Notes: generated by a model from the sequence alone, not told the origin. Positions 17,217-26,486 are shown, counted from the stretch's first letter. The stretch: 64,000 nucleotides of DNA from Brotaphodocola faecis (GCF_040096075.1 NZ_JBBMFJ010000022.1:1-64000); one strand, 5' to 3'. Numbers and translations are program-made.

Positions 17217-18992
17217 TTACTCTCGCAGAAGCAGAAATGCCCGGTACAGATTCAGCGTTCCATATCCCCACTGGCGGTTGGGATAGCGGAACGCTTCTTT
17301 TCTGTCCGCTCCGCGGATGAGAATGGATTTTACGGAGATGCTGGTGAGGGTCAGGTCGTTTCCCTGGGTGAAGCCCCAGGAGAAGAGTGAGGCCACGGCT
17401 CCGGCGGTGATGGCGGCGGCCACGGAGGAGCCGGTCTTTCGGGTGAGCGGGCTTGTGGCGGATGACGAGATTGCTTCGCGGGTGGAGCCGGAAAAGGTGC
17501 TGCCATCCTGGCGAGGCAGTCCAGGCCCCTGTACTTCCACGCCGGGAGCGGCAAAATCCGGCTTGATCTGTCCGGTGGCAGTGAAGCCGCGGCTGCTGTG
17601 GATGTAAAGACTTCCGGTAACATGGTTGTATGTGCTGACGGTTAAGAGCAGAGGCGCGTTGCCGGGATCCGTAATGGTGATATCCGGGTCGGGCCGGAGA
17701 AATCCGGTGTCTTCGGTAAGGAATTCCTGCATGGGAAGCCAGATGTGAAACTGCCCGGAGACAAACAGCGTGGGATAGACCCGGATATGCCAGATGCCGG
17801 GGGCCGGAGCAGTAAAACGCAAAAAGGCCAGAAACCGTCCGGAGGAAGCCTCTGTGATCTGATAACTGATGAAAATGCGGGTGGCATCAAGCTGGAAGGA
17901 GACGGTGGTTTCCTGTCCCACCGCCAGAGGGATCCGCTCAATGACTTCCCCGGAGGGAGAGACGAAGCCTACCGTGTAAAGCTCCGAAACATCGGCCCAG
18001 AGTTCCATGGAAAATCCGGCGGTGGAATCCGCTACACGCAGTTCCACATCCTCATATGCCTGATCCGGGGAAAGACGGCCCGGATAGTGATGCCGGAATC
18101 CGGCTTCATTTCCGGCACCGGTGACGCAGGCAAAACCGCGGGTGCCGCTTAAGGCCTGCAGCTGCATGGCCAGGGGAGAGATCCCGCTGTGGCTTCCCTG
18201 TGCGGTTCCAACGCCCAGAAGGAGGACCAGTGGCAGCCGGTACTGACCGGCAATGCCGAGAAGAAAGGCGGCAGCGGTCATGATGTCATTTTCCTGGTAA
18301 GCGTCCGCGTCAGCCGGAACTGCAAAGAATTCCCGCAGATACTGCTTGGCAGGTTTTAACCGCACCACCGCCAGCGCGGCGTCCGGGGCAGCACCGGAAA
18401 ACGTGGTGGGACTCTGAATCTGGCGGCCCGCGGCAACACCGGCCAGAAAGGTTCCATGACCGTTGATATCGGTGGAGGGCACCAGCTCAAATGGGTTTTC
18501 GGAGTCCAGAGCGCGGCTTAAGTCCTCCTGACTGTAGACGGTGCCGTAGAATGGCTGGAATCCCGCCACCGGCTCCGGGGAAGCTTCCCTTTCCATGGTC
18601 TGATCCCAGAGCCGTAAGATCCGGCTAGTGCCATCCGGGTTTTGAAACAGAGGATTGGTGTAGTCGATTCCGGTATCAATCAGTCCGATGAGGACGCCCT
18701 GTCCGGTACTCATGAGATTTGGCTGGGAAAAGACCGGGAGGATTCCGGCAGCTTCCAGCGCGGTGGTATCCTGAAGACCGTAAAGCTTTGGAATGGCAGA
18801 GTAGGTATGCTGCGTAAAACTTAAGGGAAGAACACCGGAAAGCGGCGCGTGGACAATGGCATATTCCTGACTGACCAGATTCACACACCGGGTTCCGGCA
18901 AGCTCATAGAGGGATTCTACGGCCCTCGGGGAATACCGGACAATGAAATCGGCAATATCTTCCGAGGCGGGGGAAACATTGCAGGAAATCAT
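17217..18992 (-). CDS. S8 family peptidase, CspABC-like
   Basis: A 591-residue subtilisin-fold protease with no signal peptide. The triad is complete: Asp in LIDTGIDYTNP, His in INGHGTFLAG and Ser in TGSSVAAAI. A large insert sits between His and Ser, as in the clostridial Csp proteases that act in spore germination. The Ser motif lacks the usual Pro of GTSMAAP. The start ATG at 18992 follows CGGGAG. It is monocistronic and convergent with the htrA-like gene. A spore or germination role is inferred from family resemblance only. Confidence 0.8.
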   Translation of the reverse strand: MISCNVSPASEDIADFIVRYSPRAVESLYELAGTRCVNLVSQEYAIVHAPLSGVLPLSFTQHTYSAIPKLYGLQDTTALEAAGILPVFSQPNLMSTGQGVLIGLIDTGIDYTNPLFQNPDGTSRILRLWDQTMEREASPEPVAGFQPFYGTVYSQEDLSRALDSENPFELVPSTDINGHGTFLAGVAAGRQIQSPTTFSGAAPDAALAVVRLKPAKQYLREFFAVPADADAYQENDIMTAAAFLLGIAGQYRLPLVLLLGVGTAQGSHSGISPLAMQLQALSGTRGFACVTGAGNEAGFRHHYPGRLSPDQAYEDVELRVADSTAGFSMELWADVSELYTVGFVSPSGEVIERIPLAVGQETTVSFQLDATRIFISYQITEASSGRFLAFLRFTAPAPGIWHIRVYPTLFVSGQFHIWLPMQEFLTEDTGFLRPDPDITITDPGNAPLLLTVSTYNHVTGSLYIHSSRGFTATGQIKPDFAAPGVEVQGPGLPRQDGSTFSGSTREAISSSATSPLTRKTGSSVAAAITAGAVASLFSWGFTQGNDLTLTSISVKSILIRGADRKEAFRYPNRQWGYGTLNLYRAFLLLRE

Positions 18993-19084
18993 AAAAACTC
19001 CCGGAGTCTTTTCCTGTCAGTATATGAGCAGCACAGAGAACCGGTTACAATTTGACGCCATCCGCTTTTGATAGTACAATGAGG

Positions 19085-19099
19085 GTACTGAACAGTTAC
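19085..19099. mobile_element. 15-bp degenerate palindromic insertion, copy C
   Basis: The core equals the last 15 bases of the 27-bp unit (GTACTGAACAGTTAC). It is bracketed by the perfect 8-bp direct repeat CAATGAGG (19077-19084 and 19100-19107), and the right repeat is followed by GTAACTG. It may be an internally deleted copy or two overlapping events. It lies 81 bases before the lspA-like gene. Confidence 0.55.
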
Positions 19100-19180
19100 C
19101 AATGAGGGTAACTGCGCGGCGGCCGGGTTGCCGCTGCCACGATCGTGTGTGGATATTTGGAAAATCAGGAGGAACGAGTT

Positions 19181-19690
19181 ATGCTTTATACAGGAATCAT
19201 TGCAGCGCTGTCATCACTGGATCTTGGCATCAAATGGCTGATTGAGCGGGAAAAACCGGAAGACTTTCCCAAACCTCTGCCGCATACAAAGGAAAAAATC
19301 CTGCTTTACCGGAACCACAACGCAGGATTTCCCTTCGGCTTTCTGGAACAGCATGGAGAACTTGTGCGGATGCTCCCGCTGGCGGTTATTTCCGGTCTGG
19401 CCGGTTTTCTGACCGCAATTCTTCCTCAGAAAGACAAAAAAGTACAGAAGCTGGGTATTGCCATCATTCTGGGGGGTGCCATCAGCAACCTTTATGACCG
19501 CGTGGTGCGGCGTTATGTGGTGGATTACTTCAGCATTCAGTGTGGAAAACTGAAGGGTGTGGTCTTTAATCTTGGGGATATCTTTGTATTTCTTGGTTCC
19601 GGCATCCTGTTTGGGGAGGAGATCATAAAGGAGATACGCAGCGCTTTTTCAAAGAAAACTCCGGTTGACAGCAGTCGGAAAACCATGTAA
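19181..19690 (+). CDS. lspA: Signal peptidase II-like protein (LspA family)
   Basis: A 169-residue membrane protein with the two LspA signatures: RNHNAGFPFGF in the first half, and SNLYDRVVRRYVVDYF carrying the second catalytic Asp. The first Asp and Asn also appear conserved. Lipoprotein signal peptidase cleaves prolipoproteins after lipidation. The N-terminus lacks one of the usual helices, and the loop with EREKPEDFPKPLP is more polar than in classic LspA, so it may be a divergent paralog. The start is the ATG at 19181 after AGGAGG; an in-frame upstream extension is not used. Confidence 0.72.
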   Translation: MLYTGIIAALSSLDLGIKWLIEREKPEDFPKPLPHTKEKILLYRNHNAGFPFGFLEQHGELVRMLPLAVISGLAGFLTAILPQKDKKVQKLGIAIILGGAISNLYDRVVRRYVVDYFSIQCGKLKGVVFNLGDIFVFLGSGILFGEEIIKEIRSAFSKKTPVDSSRKTM

Positions 19691-19693
19691 AAT
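19665..19693 (+). promoter_or_regulatory. Sigma-A promoter for the CNNM/CBS gene
   Basis: TTGACA at 19665-19670 and TAAAAT at 19688-19693 are 17 bp apart. The promoter starts inside the end of the lspA-like gene and would drive the gene at 19727. Confidence 0.75.
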
Positions 19694-19726
19694 CGTATGA
19701 AAATATAAAAGGAGCGAAATAATTCT

Positions 19727-21034
19727 ATGTTAGATTCAGGAGACAGTACGGGCATACAACTGGCAGCAGTGATCATCCTGCTGATGTTATCAGCATTTTT
19801 TTCCTCGGCGGAGACTGCCCTGACTACGGTAAACAAGGTGCGTGTGCGGACTCTGGCAGAGGGCGGTGACAAGCGCGCGGCCATGGTGGCAGCGGTGATT
19901 GAAGATCCGGCCAAGATGCTCAGCACCATTCTGATCGGCAATAACATTGTGAACCTGTCAGCCTCTTCCCTGATGACGACCCTGACTCTGCGCCTGTTTG
20001 GCAATGCGGCAGTTGGTGTCGCTACCGGTGTGCTGACGCTGCTGATTCTGGTCTTTGGTGAGATTACGCCCAAAACCATGTCTACGCTGTACGCGGAGAA
20101 GATTTCCTTTGCTTACGCGGGCATCATTCACGTGCTGATGGTAGTCCTGACTCCGGTAATCGTTATCGTCAATAAGCTGTCTATGGGAGTGCTTTTCCTT
20201 CTTCGGGTAGACCCGAACAAAAAGCAGGAACCCATGACTGAGGATGAGCTTCGCACCATCGTAGAAGTAAGCCATGAAGAAGGCGTTATTGAGAGCGAAG
20301 AAAAGAAGATGATCAACAACGTGTTCGATTTCGGAGATGCCGTGGCGAAAGATGTCATGGTGCCGCGTATCGACATGGTCATGGTAGAGGTAAACGCGAC
20401 TTTCAGCGAGCTTATGGAACTGTTCCAGAAGGAGCGCTTCACCCGTATTCCGGTCTACGAGGAGAACACGGACAATGTCATCGGCATTGTAAATATGAAG
20501 GATTTCATCCTGTTCGATCACGAGAAAGAAAAGAACTTCTCCATCCGTGATTATCTGCGCCAGCCGCTCTATACCTATGAATACAAGAAGACAGCCGAGC
20601 TGATGCTGGAGATGCGAAAAACCTTCAATAACATTGTCATTGTATTGGACGAGTACGGCGCCACGGCAGGTCTCATCACCCTGGAGGATATGCTGGAGGA
20701 AATTGTCGGAGAGATCCGCGATGAGTATGACCAGGATGAGGAGGACGAAGTAAAAGAAATCGGCCCGGATGAATATCTGGTAAATGGTTCTGCCAAGCTG
20801 GACGATTTAAACGACCGCCTGGGACTGGAACTGGAATCCGAGGATTACGACTCCATTGGCGGCCTGGTGATCGGTCTGTTGGACCATCTGCCGGAGGAAG
20901 GCGAGGAAGTCGATTACGAAAATCTTCATTTAAAGGTAGAAGAGATGGACAAAAACAGGGTTGGAAAGATCCGCATTCAGATCCATCATCCGGAGGAAAC
21001 GGAAGACAAGGAAGAAGAAAAGGCTGCGGAATAG
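19727..21034 (+). CDS. Hemolysin-family CNNM/CorC transporter-like protein
   Basis: A 435-residue protein with an N-terminal CNNM (DUF21) membrane domain of about four helices (residues 8-150). Two CBS domains follow (about 205-330; VMVPRIDMV, FTRIPVYEENTDNVIG and DEYGATAGLITLEDMLEEIVGEI), then a C-terminal CorC/HlyC transporter-associated domain (YLVNGSAKLDDLN). Relatives take part in magnesium or cobalt efflux; the hemolysin label is historic. It has its own promoter, an AAAGGAG ribosome site and a terminator. Confidence 0.9.
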   Translation: MLDSGDSTGIQLAAVIILLMLSAFFSSAETALTTVNKVRVRTLAEGGDKRAAMVAAVIEDPAKMLSTILIGNNIVNLSASSLMTTLTLRLFGNAAVGVATGVLTLLILVFGEITPKTMSTLYAEKISFAYAGIIHVLMVVLTPVIVIVNKLSMGVLFLLRVDPNKKQEPMTEDELRTIVEVSHEEGVIESEEKKMINNVFDFGDAVAKDVMVPRIDMVMVEVNATFSELMELFQKERFTRIPVYEENTDNVIGIVNMKDFILFDHEKEKNFSIRDYLRQPLYTYEYKKTAELMLEMRKTFNNIVIVLDEYGATAGLITLEDMLEEIVGEIRDEYDQDEEDEVKEIGPDEYLVNGSAKLDDLNDRLGLELESEDYDSIGGLVIGLLDHLPEEGEEVDYENLHLKVEEMDKNRVGKIRIQIHHPEETEDKEEEKAAE

Positions 21035-21078
21035 ACAGCGAGGTTCTGTGCCGAAACAAAAACGCAGCAGAACAGTGA

Positions 21079-21113
21079 AAAAGAAGGAGATGCCGTAAGG
21101 TGTCTCCTTCTTT
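21079..21113 (+). terminator. Terminator after the CNNM/CBS gene
   Basis: AAAGAAGGAGA pairs with TCTCCTTCTTT around a 13-base loop. The stem is AT-rich at the base and works for either direction between convergent genes. Confidence 0.75.
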
Positions 21114-21134
21114 GCGTCGCGCAGCATGGGCCGC

Positions 21135-21494
21135 TTAGCTTAAAATTCCCCCGACCGTGCCGCCGGCCGCGCAGCAGGCCAGCACCGGCATCATCCGGGA
21201 AAGCTCCGGTATCTGGCCGTGGCGCAGCAGGATGGACGCGGCAAACAGAGCCAGAAAATACAGCACTCCGGTGAGCAGCCCCCAGAAAAATCTCCGGCTG
21301 CGAAGCGCCTTGCCACAGAGCAGGCCGCCCACAAGGCAGGAAATGACATACAGGGCGTAGACCGCGGGCGCAATCTGGGATTCTTTCAGCTTCAGCCGGT
21401 ACAGAACGAAGGTCAGGATGAACAAGAGCAGGGCAGATAAGAGATAGGAAGCGACAAGGGAAATTAAAACAGCTTTCGGGCGGGATGGCAGCAT
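21135..21494 (-). CDS. TIGR04086-type four-helix membrane protein
   Basis: A 119-residue protein with four hydrophobic helices (about 8-32, 40-62, 66-90 and 98-118). The sequence pattern (CLVGGLLCGKALRSRRFFWG, ending CAAGGTVGG) matches the TIGR04086 family of Clostridia. The ATG at 21494 follows AAAAGGAGAGG. The family has no established function. Confidence 0.75.
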   Translation of the reverse strand: MLPSRPKAVLISLVASYLLSALLLFILTFVLYRLKLKESQIAPAVYALYVISCLVGGLLCGKALRSRRFFWGLLTGVLYFLALFAASILLRHGQIPELSRMMPVLACCAAGGTVGGILS

Positions 21495-21616
21495 AAAACC
21501 TCTCCTTTTGGGAATACTCTGATTGCTTCATTCTATTCCGGGCTGTCCGATAATATACGCAATGGAAAGAATGGCTTAAATACAAAGAAAAACAGGCTAA
21601 AATTACAAAAATATTC

Positions 21617-21645
21617 TTGACATGCTATCGCCAAACGGATATAAT
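21617..21645 (+). promoter_or_regulatory. Consensus promoter of the str operon
   Basis: TTGACA (21617-21622) and TATAAT (21640-21645) with a 17-bp spacer form a perfect sigma-A promoter. It lies 95 bases before rpsL and gives the ribosomal operon its own start. Confidence 0.92.
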
Positions 21646-21739
21646 GATATGGCGTGCGAAAATCGCAGGATTTTTTGATGCGCAAAAAGCTGAAAAGAAT
21701 TACAGCAACCAACAGACAATATCACAGGAGGTGAAAGGA

Positions 21740-22165
21740 ATGCCAACATTCAACCAGTTAGTGAGAAAGGGAAGACAGACCGCAGAAAAGAAGTCTACTG
21801 CACCGGCTCTGCAGAGAGGATACAACTCCTTACAGAAACGTGCAACCAGCACTTCTTCTCCGCAGAAGAGAGGTGTCTGCACCGCAGTTAAGACTGCAAC
21901 CCCGAAGAAGCCGAACTCTGCACTTCGTAAAATCGCCAGAGTACGTCTTTCTAACGGTATCGAGGTAACCAGCTACATCCCGGGCGAGGGACACAACTTA
22001 CAGGAGCACAGCGTAGTATTAATTCGTGGTGGTCGTGTTAAGGACCTTCCGGGTACCAGATACCACATCATCAGAGGTACTCTTGATACCGCAGGCGTAG
22101 CCAACAGAAAGCAGGCTCGTTCCAAGTACGGCGCTAAGAGACCGAAAGACGCTAAGAAGAAATAA
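21740..22165 (+). CDS. rpsL: Ribosomal protein S12
   Basis: A 141-residue S12 protein of the 30S decoding centre. It begins MPTFNQLVRKGR and holds the conserved segments TPKKPNSALRK and VLIRGGRVKDLPG, where streptomycin-resistance changes occur in other species; both look like wild type. The true start is the ATG at 21740 after GGAGGTGAAAGG; the open frame upstream is leader. It is the first gene of the str operon. The usual rpoB-rpoC pair is not upstream. Confidence 0.98.
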   Translation: MPTFNQLVRKGRQTAEKKSTAPALQRGYNSLQKRATSTSSPQKRGVCTAVKTATPKKPNSALRKIARVRLSNGIEVTSYIPGEGHNLQEHSVVLIRGGRVKDLPGTRYHIIRGTLDTAGVANRKQARSKYGAKRPKDAKKK

Positions 22166-22171
22166 GTAACA

Positions 22172-22215
22172 ACTTACACTAGTAGTACCACTAACGTAAG
22201 TAAAAGTAGTTAGTG
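22172..22215 (+). promoter_or_regulatory. Possible H-type pseudoknot between rpsL and rpsG
   Basis: ACTTAC (22172-22177) can pair with GTAAGT (22196-22201), and CACTAAC (22189-22195) with GTTAGTG (22209-22215). The order of arms is that of an H-type pseudoknot with no base between the inner arms. In E. coli the rpsL-rpsG gap carries the S7 feedback site, so a similar role is possible here. This is a by-eye prediction. Confidence 0.4.
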
Positions 22216-22329
22216 CCGGGATGATATTGCCTGTGGTTGCAGGAATAGATAGAACCGTGCGCGAACACATTTTTATGGAAACATGTGAGTACCTATGAAT
22301 TAATTTCTATAATTAAGGAGGGAAGTAAC

Positions 22330-22800
22330 GTGCCACGTAAAGGACATATTCAGAAAAGAGATGTATTAGCAGATCCTTTATACAACAACAAGGTTGTAAC
22401 CAAGCTGATCAACAACATCATGCTTGACGGTAAGAAGGGTGTTGCACAGAAAATCGTATACGGTGCATTCAACCGTGTAGAAGAGAAGAGCGGCAAGCCG
22501 GCTCTGGAAGTCTTCGAAGAGGCTATGAACAACATCATGCCTGTTCTGGAGGTTAAGGCAAAACGTATCGGTGGTGCTACCTATCAGGTGCCGATCGAGG
22601 TTAAGCCGGAGAGACGTCAGACCCTGGCACTTCGCTGGATCACCATGTTCTCCCGTAAGAGAGGCGAGAAGACCCAGGAAGAGAGACTGGCAAACGAGAT
22701 TATGGACGCAGCAAACAACACTGGTGCATCTGTAAAACGTAAAGAAGACATGCATAAGATGGCAGAGGCTAACAAGGCCTTCTCCCACTTCAGATTCTAA
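22330..22800 (+). CDS. rpsG: Ribosomal protein S7
   Basis: A 156-residue S7 protein that binds the 3' domain of 16S rRNA in the 30S head. It uses a GTG start at 22330, five bases after AAGGAGGG, and begins PRKGHIQKR. Full family length. The 164-base gap from rpsL contains a candidate structured RNA, and fusA follows after 15 bases. Confidence 0.98.
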   Translation: MPRKGHIQKRDVLADPLYNNKVVTKLINNIMLDGKKGVAQKIVYGAFNRVEEKSGKPALEVFEEAMNNIMPVLEVKAKRIGGATYQVPIEVKPERRQTLALRWITMFSRKRGEKTQEERLANEIMDAANNTGASVKRKEDMHKMAEANKAFSHFRF

Positions 22801-22815
22801 TAGGAGGAAAAAGCT

Positions 22816-24936
22816 TTGGCTGGAAGAGAATATCCGTTGGAGAGAACCAGAAATATTGGTATCATGGCTCACATCGATGCTGGTAAGACCACTTTGACTG
22901 AGCGTATCCTGTATTACACTGGTGTAAACTACAAAATCGGTGATACTCACGAAGGTACTGCTACCATGGACTGGATGGAGCAGGAGCAGGAGCGTGGTAT
23001 TACCATTACTTCAGCAGCTACTACCTGTCACTGGACCATTCATGGCCAGGACAACCGTCCGATCAAAGGACAGCCGGAGTATCGTATCAACATCATCGAT
23101 ACCCCAGGTCACGTAGACTTCACTGTTGAGGTAGAGCGTTCCCTTCGTGTACTGGACGGCGCTGTAGGCGTGTTCTGTGCAAAGGGTGGTGTAGAGCCGC
23201 AGTCCGAGAACGTATGGCGTCAGGCTGATACCTACAACGTACCGCGAATGGCATTCATCAACAAGATGGATATCCTGGGCGCTAACTTCTACGGCGCAGT
23301 AGAGCAGATTCGTACCAGACTTGGTAAGAACGCTATCTGCTTACAGCTGCCGATCGGTAAAGAGGACGAGTTCAAGGGCATCATCGACCTGTTCGAGATG
23401 CAGGCTTACATCTACAACGATGATAAGGGCGACGACGTTACTGTTTGCGAAATCCCGGATGATATGAAGGATGATGCAGAGTTATATCACACCGAGCTGG
23501 TAGAGAAGATCTGCGAGCTGGATGATGATCTGATGATGCAGTATCTGGAAGGCGAAGAGCCGTCTATCGAGGAACTGAAGAAAGTATTAAGAAAAGCTAC
23601 CTGTGAGTGTACCGCTGTTCCGGTATGCTGCGGTAGTGCATACAGAAACAAAGGTGTTCAGAGACTTCTGAACGCAGTTATCGAGTTCATGCCGGCTCCG
23701 ACCGATATCCCGTCTATCAAGGGTACCGATATGGATGGCAATGAAGTGTTCCGTCACTCTTCTGATGAAGAGCCGTTCGCAGCTCTGGCATTCAAGATCA
23801 TGACTGACCCGTTCGTAGGTAAACTGGCATTCTTCCGTGTGTACTCCGGTACCATGAATTCCGGTTCTTACGTTCTGAATGCTACCAAGGGCAAGAAAGA
23901 GCGTGTTGGCCGTATCCTTCAGATGCACGCTAACAAGAGACAGGAAATTGACAAAGTTTACTCTGGCGATATCGCTGCAGCAGTAGGCTTTAAGGTTACC
24001 GGTACCGGTGATACCATCTGTGATGAGAATCATCCGGTTATCCTGGAGTCCATGGAGTTCCCGGAGCCGGTTATCGATATCGCGATCGAGCCGAAGACCA
24101 AAGCTGGTCAGGGCAAGATGAGTGAGGCACTTGCGAAACTTGCAGAGGAGGATCCGACCTTCCGTGCATCCACCAACCAGGAGACTGGCCAGACCATCAT
24201 CTCCGGTATGGGTGAGTTACATCTGGAGATCATCGTAGACCGTCTTCTGAGAGAGTTCAACGTAGAAGCTAACGTTGGTGCTCCGCAGGTTGCTTACAAA
24301 GAGACCTTCACCAAGGCCGTAGACGTAGACAGCAAATATGCTAAGCAGTCTGGTGGTCGTGGTCAGTATGGTCACTGTAAAGTTCACTTCGAGCCGATGG
24401 ATGCGAACGCAGAAGAGACCTTCAAGTTCGAGTCTACCGTTGTCGGTGGTGCTATCCCGAAAGAGTACATCCCGGCAGTTGGCGCTGGTATCGAAGAGGC
24501 TGCTAAGTCCGGTATCCTTGCTGGATTCCCGGTACTCGGCGTAAAAGCTACCGTATACGATGGTTCTTACCATGAGGTCGACTCTAACGAGATGGCATTC
24601 AAGATCGCTGGTTCCATGGCGTTCAAGGAGGCTATGCAGAAGGCAGGCGCTATCCTGCTTGAGCCGATCATGAAGGTTGAGGTTACCATGCCTGAGGAGT
24701 ACATGGGTGATGTTATCGGTGATATCAACTCCCGTCGTGGCCGTATCGAGGGTATGGATGACTTAGGCGGCGGTAAGATCGTTAAGGCATACGTTCCGCT
24801 TTCCGAGATGTTCGGTTACTCTACTGACCTTCGTTCCAAGACTCAGGGACGTGGTAACTACTCCATGTTCTTCGAGAAGTACGAGCCGGTTCCGAAGTCC
24901 GTACAGGAGAAGGTTATCAACGAGCACAAGAAATAA
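22816..24936 (+). CDS. fusA: Translation elongation factor G
   Basis: A 706-residue EF-G GTPase that drives ribosomal translocation. Motifs: AHIDAGKTT (P-loop, residue 17 onward), GITITSAATT (switch I), DTPGHVDF and NKMD; then the domains II-V typical of EF-G, including GRGQYGH near residue 515. It uses a TTG start at 22816 with AGGAGG eight bases upstream. It is part of the str operon and full length. Confidence 0.98.
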   Translation: MAGREYPLERTRNIGIMAHIDAGKTTLTERILYYTGVNYKIGDTHEGTATMDWMEQEQERGITITSAATTCHWTIHGQDNRPIKGQPEYRINIIDTPGHVDFTVEVERSLRVLDGAVGVFCAKGGVEPQSENVWRQADTYNVPRMAFINKMDILGANFYGAVEQIRTRLGKNAICLQLPIGKEDEFKGIIDLFEMQAYIYNDDKGDDVTVCEIPDDMKDDAELYHTELVEKICELDDDLMMQYLEGEEPSIEELKKVLRKATCECTAVPVCCGSAYRNKGVQRLLNAVIEFMPAPTDIPSIKGTDMDGNEVFRHSSDEEPFAALAFKIMTDPFVGKLAFFRVYSGTMNSGSYVLNATKGKKERVGRILQMHANKRQEIDKVYSGDIAAAVGFKVTGTGDTICDENHPVILESMEFPEPVIDIAIEPKTKAGQGKMSEALAKLAEEDPTFRASTNQETGQTIISGMGELHLEIIVDRLLREFNVEANVGAPQVAYKETFTKAVDVDSKYAKQSGGRGQYGHCKVHFEPMDANAEETFKFESTVVGGAIPKEYIPAVGAGIEEAAKSGILAGFPVLGVKATVYDGSYHEVDSNEMAFKIAGSMAFKEAMQKAGAILLEPIMKVEVTMPEEYMGDVIGDINSRRGRIEGMDDLGGGKIVKAYVPLSEMFGYSTDLRSKTQGRGNYSMFFEKYEPVPKSVQEKVINEHKK

Positions 24937-24954
24937 TGTAATCTAATTTCCAAT

Positions 24955-25003
24955 CGGTAGTTCTGCGGTTGTTTTTATCAAAGAACATGCTGCGGAGCTG
25001 CCG
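24955..25003 (+). other. Long hairpin between fusA and tuf
   Basis: Fourteen bases at 24955-24968 can pair with 24990-25003 (four G-U pairs) around a 21-base T/A-rich loop. No T tract follows, so it is not a typical terminator. It may stabilise or separate the fusA message end just before the tuf promoter. Function is not known. Confidence 0.4.
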
Positions 25004-25022
25004 GCCGGAATAGAGAAAAGGC

Positions 25023-25051
25023 TTGAAAATATTGCGTAAATAGCATATAAT
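25023..25051 (+). promoter_or_regulatory. Promoter of tuf
   Basis: TTGAAA (25023-25028) and TATAAT (25046-25051) are separated by 17 bp. It gives tuf an additional start besides read-through from the str promoter. Confidence 0.82.
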
Positions 25052-25118
25052 AAAGAACAGCCTAACCATATAATCAATCGCCCGTACTAGGCGGGCAAAT
25101 CAAGGAGGACGTTATAAA

Positions 25119-26312
25119 ATGGCAAAAGCAAAGTTTGAAAGAACCAAACCGCATTGTAACATTGGTACCATCGGCCACGTTGACCATGGTAAAACCACTC
25201 TGACCGCAGCAATCACCAAAGTTCTGTCTGAGAGAGTTGCTGGTAACACCGCTACCGATTTCGAGAACATCGATAAGGCTCCGGAGGAGAGAGAGCGTGG
25301 TATCACCATTTCTACCGCACACGTTGAGTATGAGACTGAGAAGAGACACTATGCACACGTTGACTGCCCAGGACATGCTGACTACGTTAAGAACATGATC
25401 ACCGGTGCAGCTCAGATGGATGGCGCTATCCTTGTAGTAGCAGCAACCGATGGTGTTATGGCTCAGACCAGAGAGCACATCCTGCTTTCTCGTCAGGTAG
25501 GCGTACCGTACATCGTTGTATTCATGAACAAGTGTGATATGGTTGACGATCCGGAGCTGCTTGAGTTAGTAGACATGGAGATCCGTGAGCTGCTGAACGA
25601 GTACGAGTTCCCGGGCGATGACACCCCGATCATTCAGGGTTCTGCTCTGAAGGCTCTGGAAGATCCGAAGGGCGAGTGGGGCGACAAGATCATGGAGCTT
25701 ATGGACGCAGTTGACAGCTGGATCCCGGATCCGCAGCGTGAGACTGATAAGCCGTTCCTGATGCCTGTAGAGGATGTATTCACCATTACCGGTCGTGGTA
25801 CCGTTGCTACCGGCCGTGTAGAGCGTGGTGTTCTTCATCTGAACGATGAGGTTGAGATCGTTGGTATCCACGAGGAGACCAAGAAGACCGTTGTTACCGG
25901 TATCGAGATGTTCCGTAAGTTACTGGATGAGGCTCAGGCTGGTGATAACATCGGTGCTCTGCTTCGTGGTATCCAGAGAACTGAGATCGAGCGTGGACAG
26001 GTTCTGTGTAAGCCGGCATCTGTAAAGTGCCACAATAAGTTTACCGCACAGGTTTACGTTCTGACCAAAGACGAGGGTGGTCGTCATACCCCGTTCTTCA
26101 ACAACTATCGTCCGCAGTTCTACTTCAGAACAACTGACGTAACCGGCGTTTGCGAGCTCCCGGCTGGTACCGAGATGTGCATGCCTGGTGATAACGTAGA
26201 GATGACCGTTGAGCTGATCCATCCGGTAGCTATGGAGCAGGGTCTTCGTTTCGCTATCCGTGAGGGTGGTAGAACCGTAGGTTCAGGTCGTGTTGTTACC
26301 ATCTGCGACTAA
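25119..26312 (+). CDS. tuf: Translation elongation factor Tu
   Basis: A 397-residue EF-Tu GTPase that brings aminoacyl-tRNA to the ribosome. It shows GHVDHGKTT, RGITISTAHVEYE, DCPGHADYV and NKCD, plus the full beta-barrel domains II and III. AAGGAGGACG lies before the ATG. Codon use is highly biased, as in the rest of the str operon. Own promoter upstream and terminator downstream. Confidence 0.98.
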   Translation: MAKAKFERTKPHCNIGTIGHVDHGKTTLTAAITKVLSERVAGNTATDFENIDKAPEERERGITISTAHVEYETEKRHYAHVDCPGHADYVKNMITGAAQMDGAILVVAATDGVMAQTREHILLSRQVGVPYIVVFMNKCDMVDDPELLELVDMEIRELLNEYEFPGDDTPIIQGSALKALEDPKGEWGDKIMELMDAVDSWIPDPQRETDKPFLMPVEDVFTITGRGTVATGRVERGVLHLNDEVEIVGIHEETKKTVVTGIEMFRKLLDEAQAGDNIGALLRGIQRTEIERGQVLCKPASVKCHNKFTAQVYVLTKDEGGRHTPFFNNYRPQFYFRTTDVTGVCELPAGTEMCMPGDNVEMTVELIHPVAMEQGLRFAIREGGRTVGSGRVVTICD

Positions 26313-26390
26313 TCTCTAATTAGAAATTAATCGAAATTTTCATATTATGTAGATGCGCCTGGTGCGCCTACTGTGTCCAAACGTAAGATG

Positions 26391-26419
26391 ACCCGTGGAG
26401 ATTTTCTCCACGGGTTTTT
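26391..26419 (+). terminator. Terminator of the str operon
   Basis: An 11-bp perfect stem (26391-26401 with 26405-26415) with a TTT loop is followed by five Ts. Confidence 0.93.
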
Positions 26420-26486
26420 CTGTTGTATGAATTTCACACAATCTTCAAACTAAAGTATGGACAGTTGTGTTATAATTGGCAGGAGT

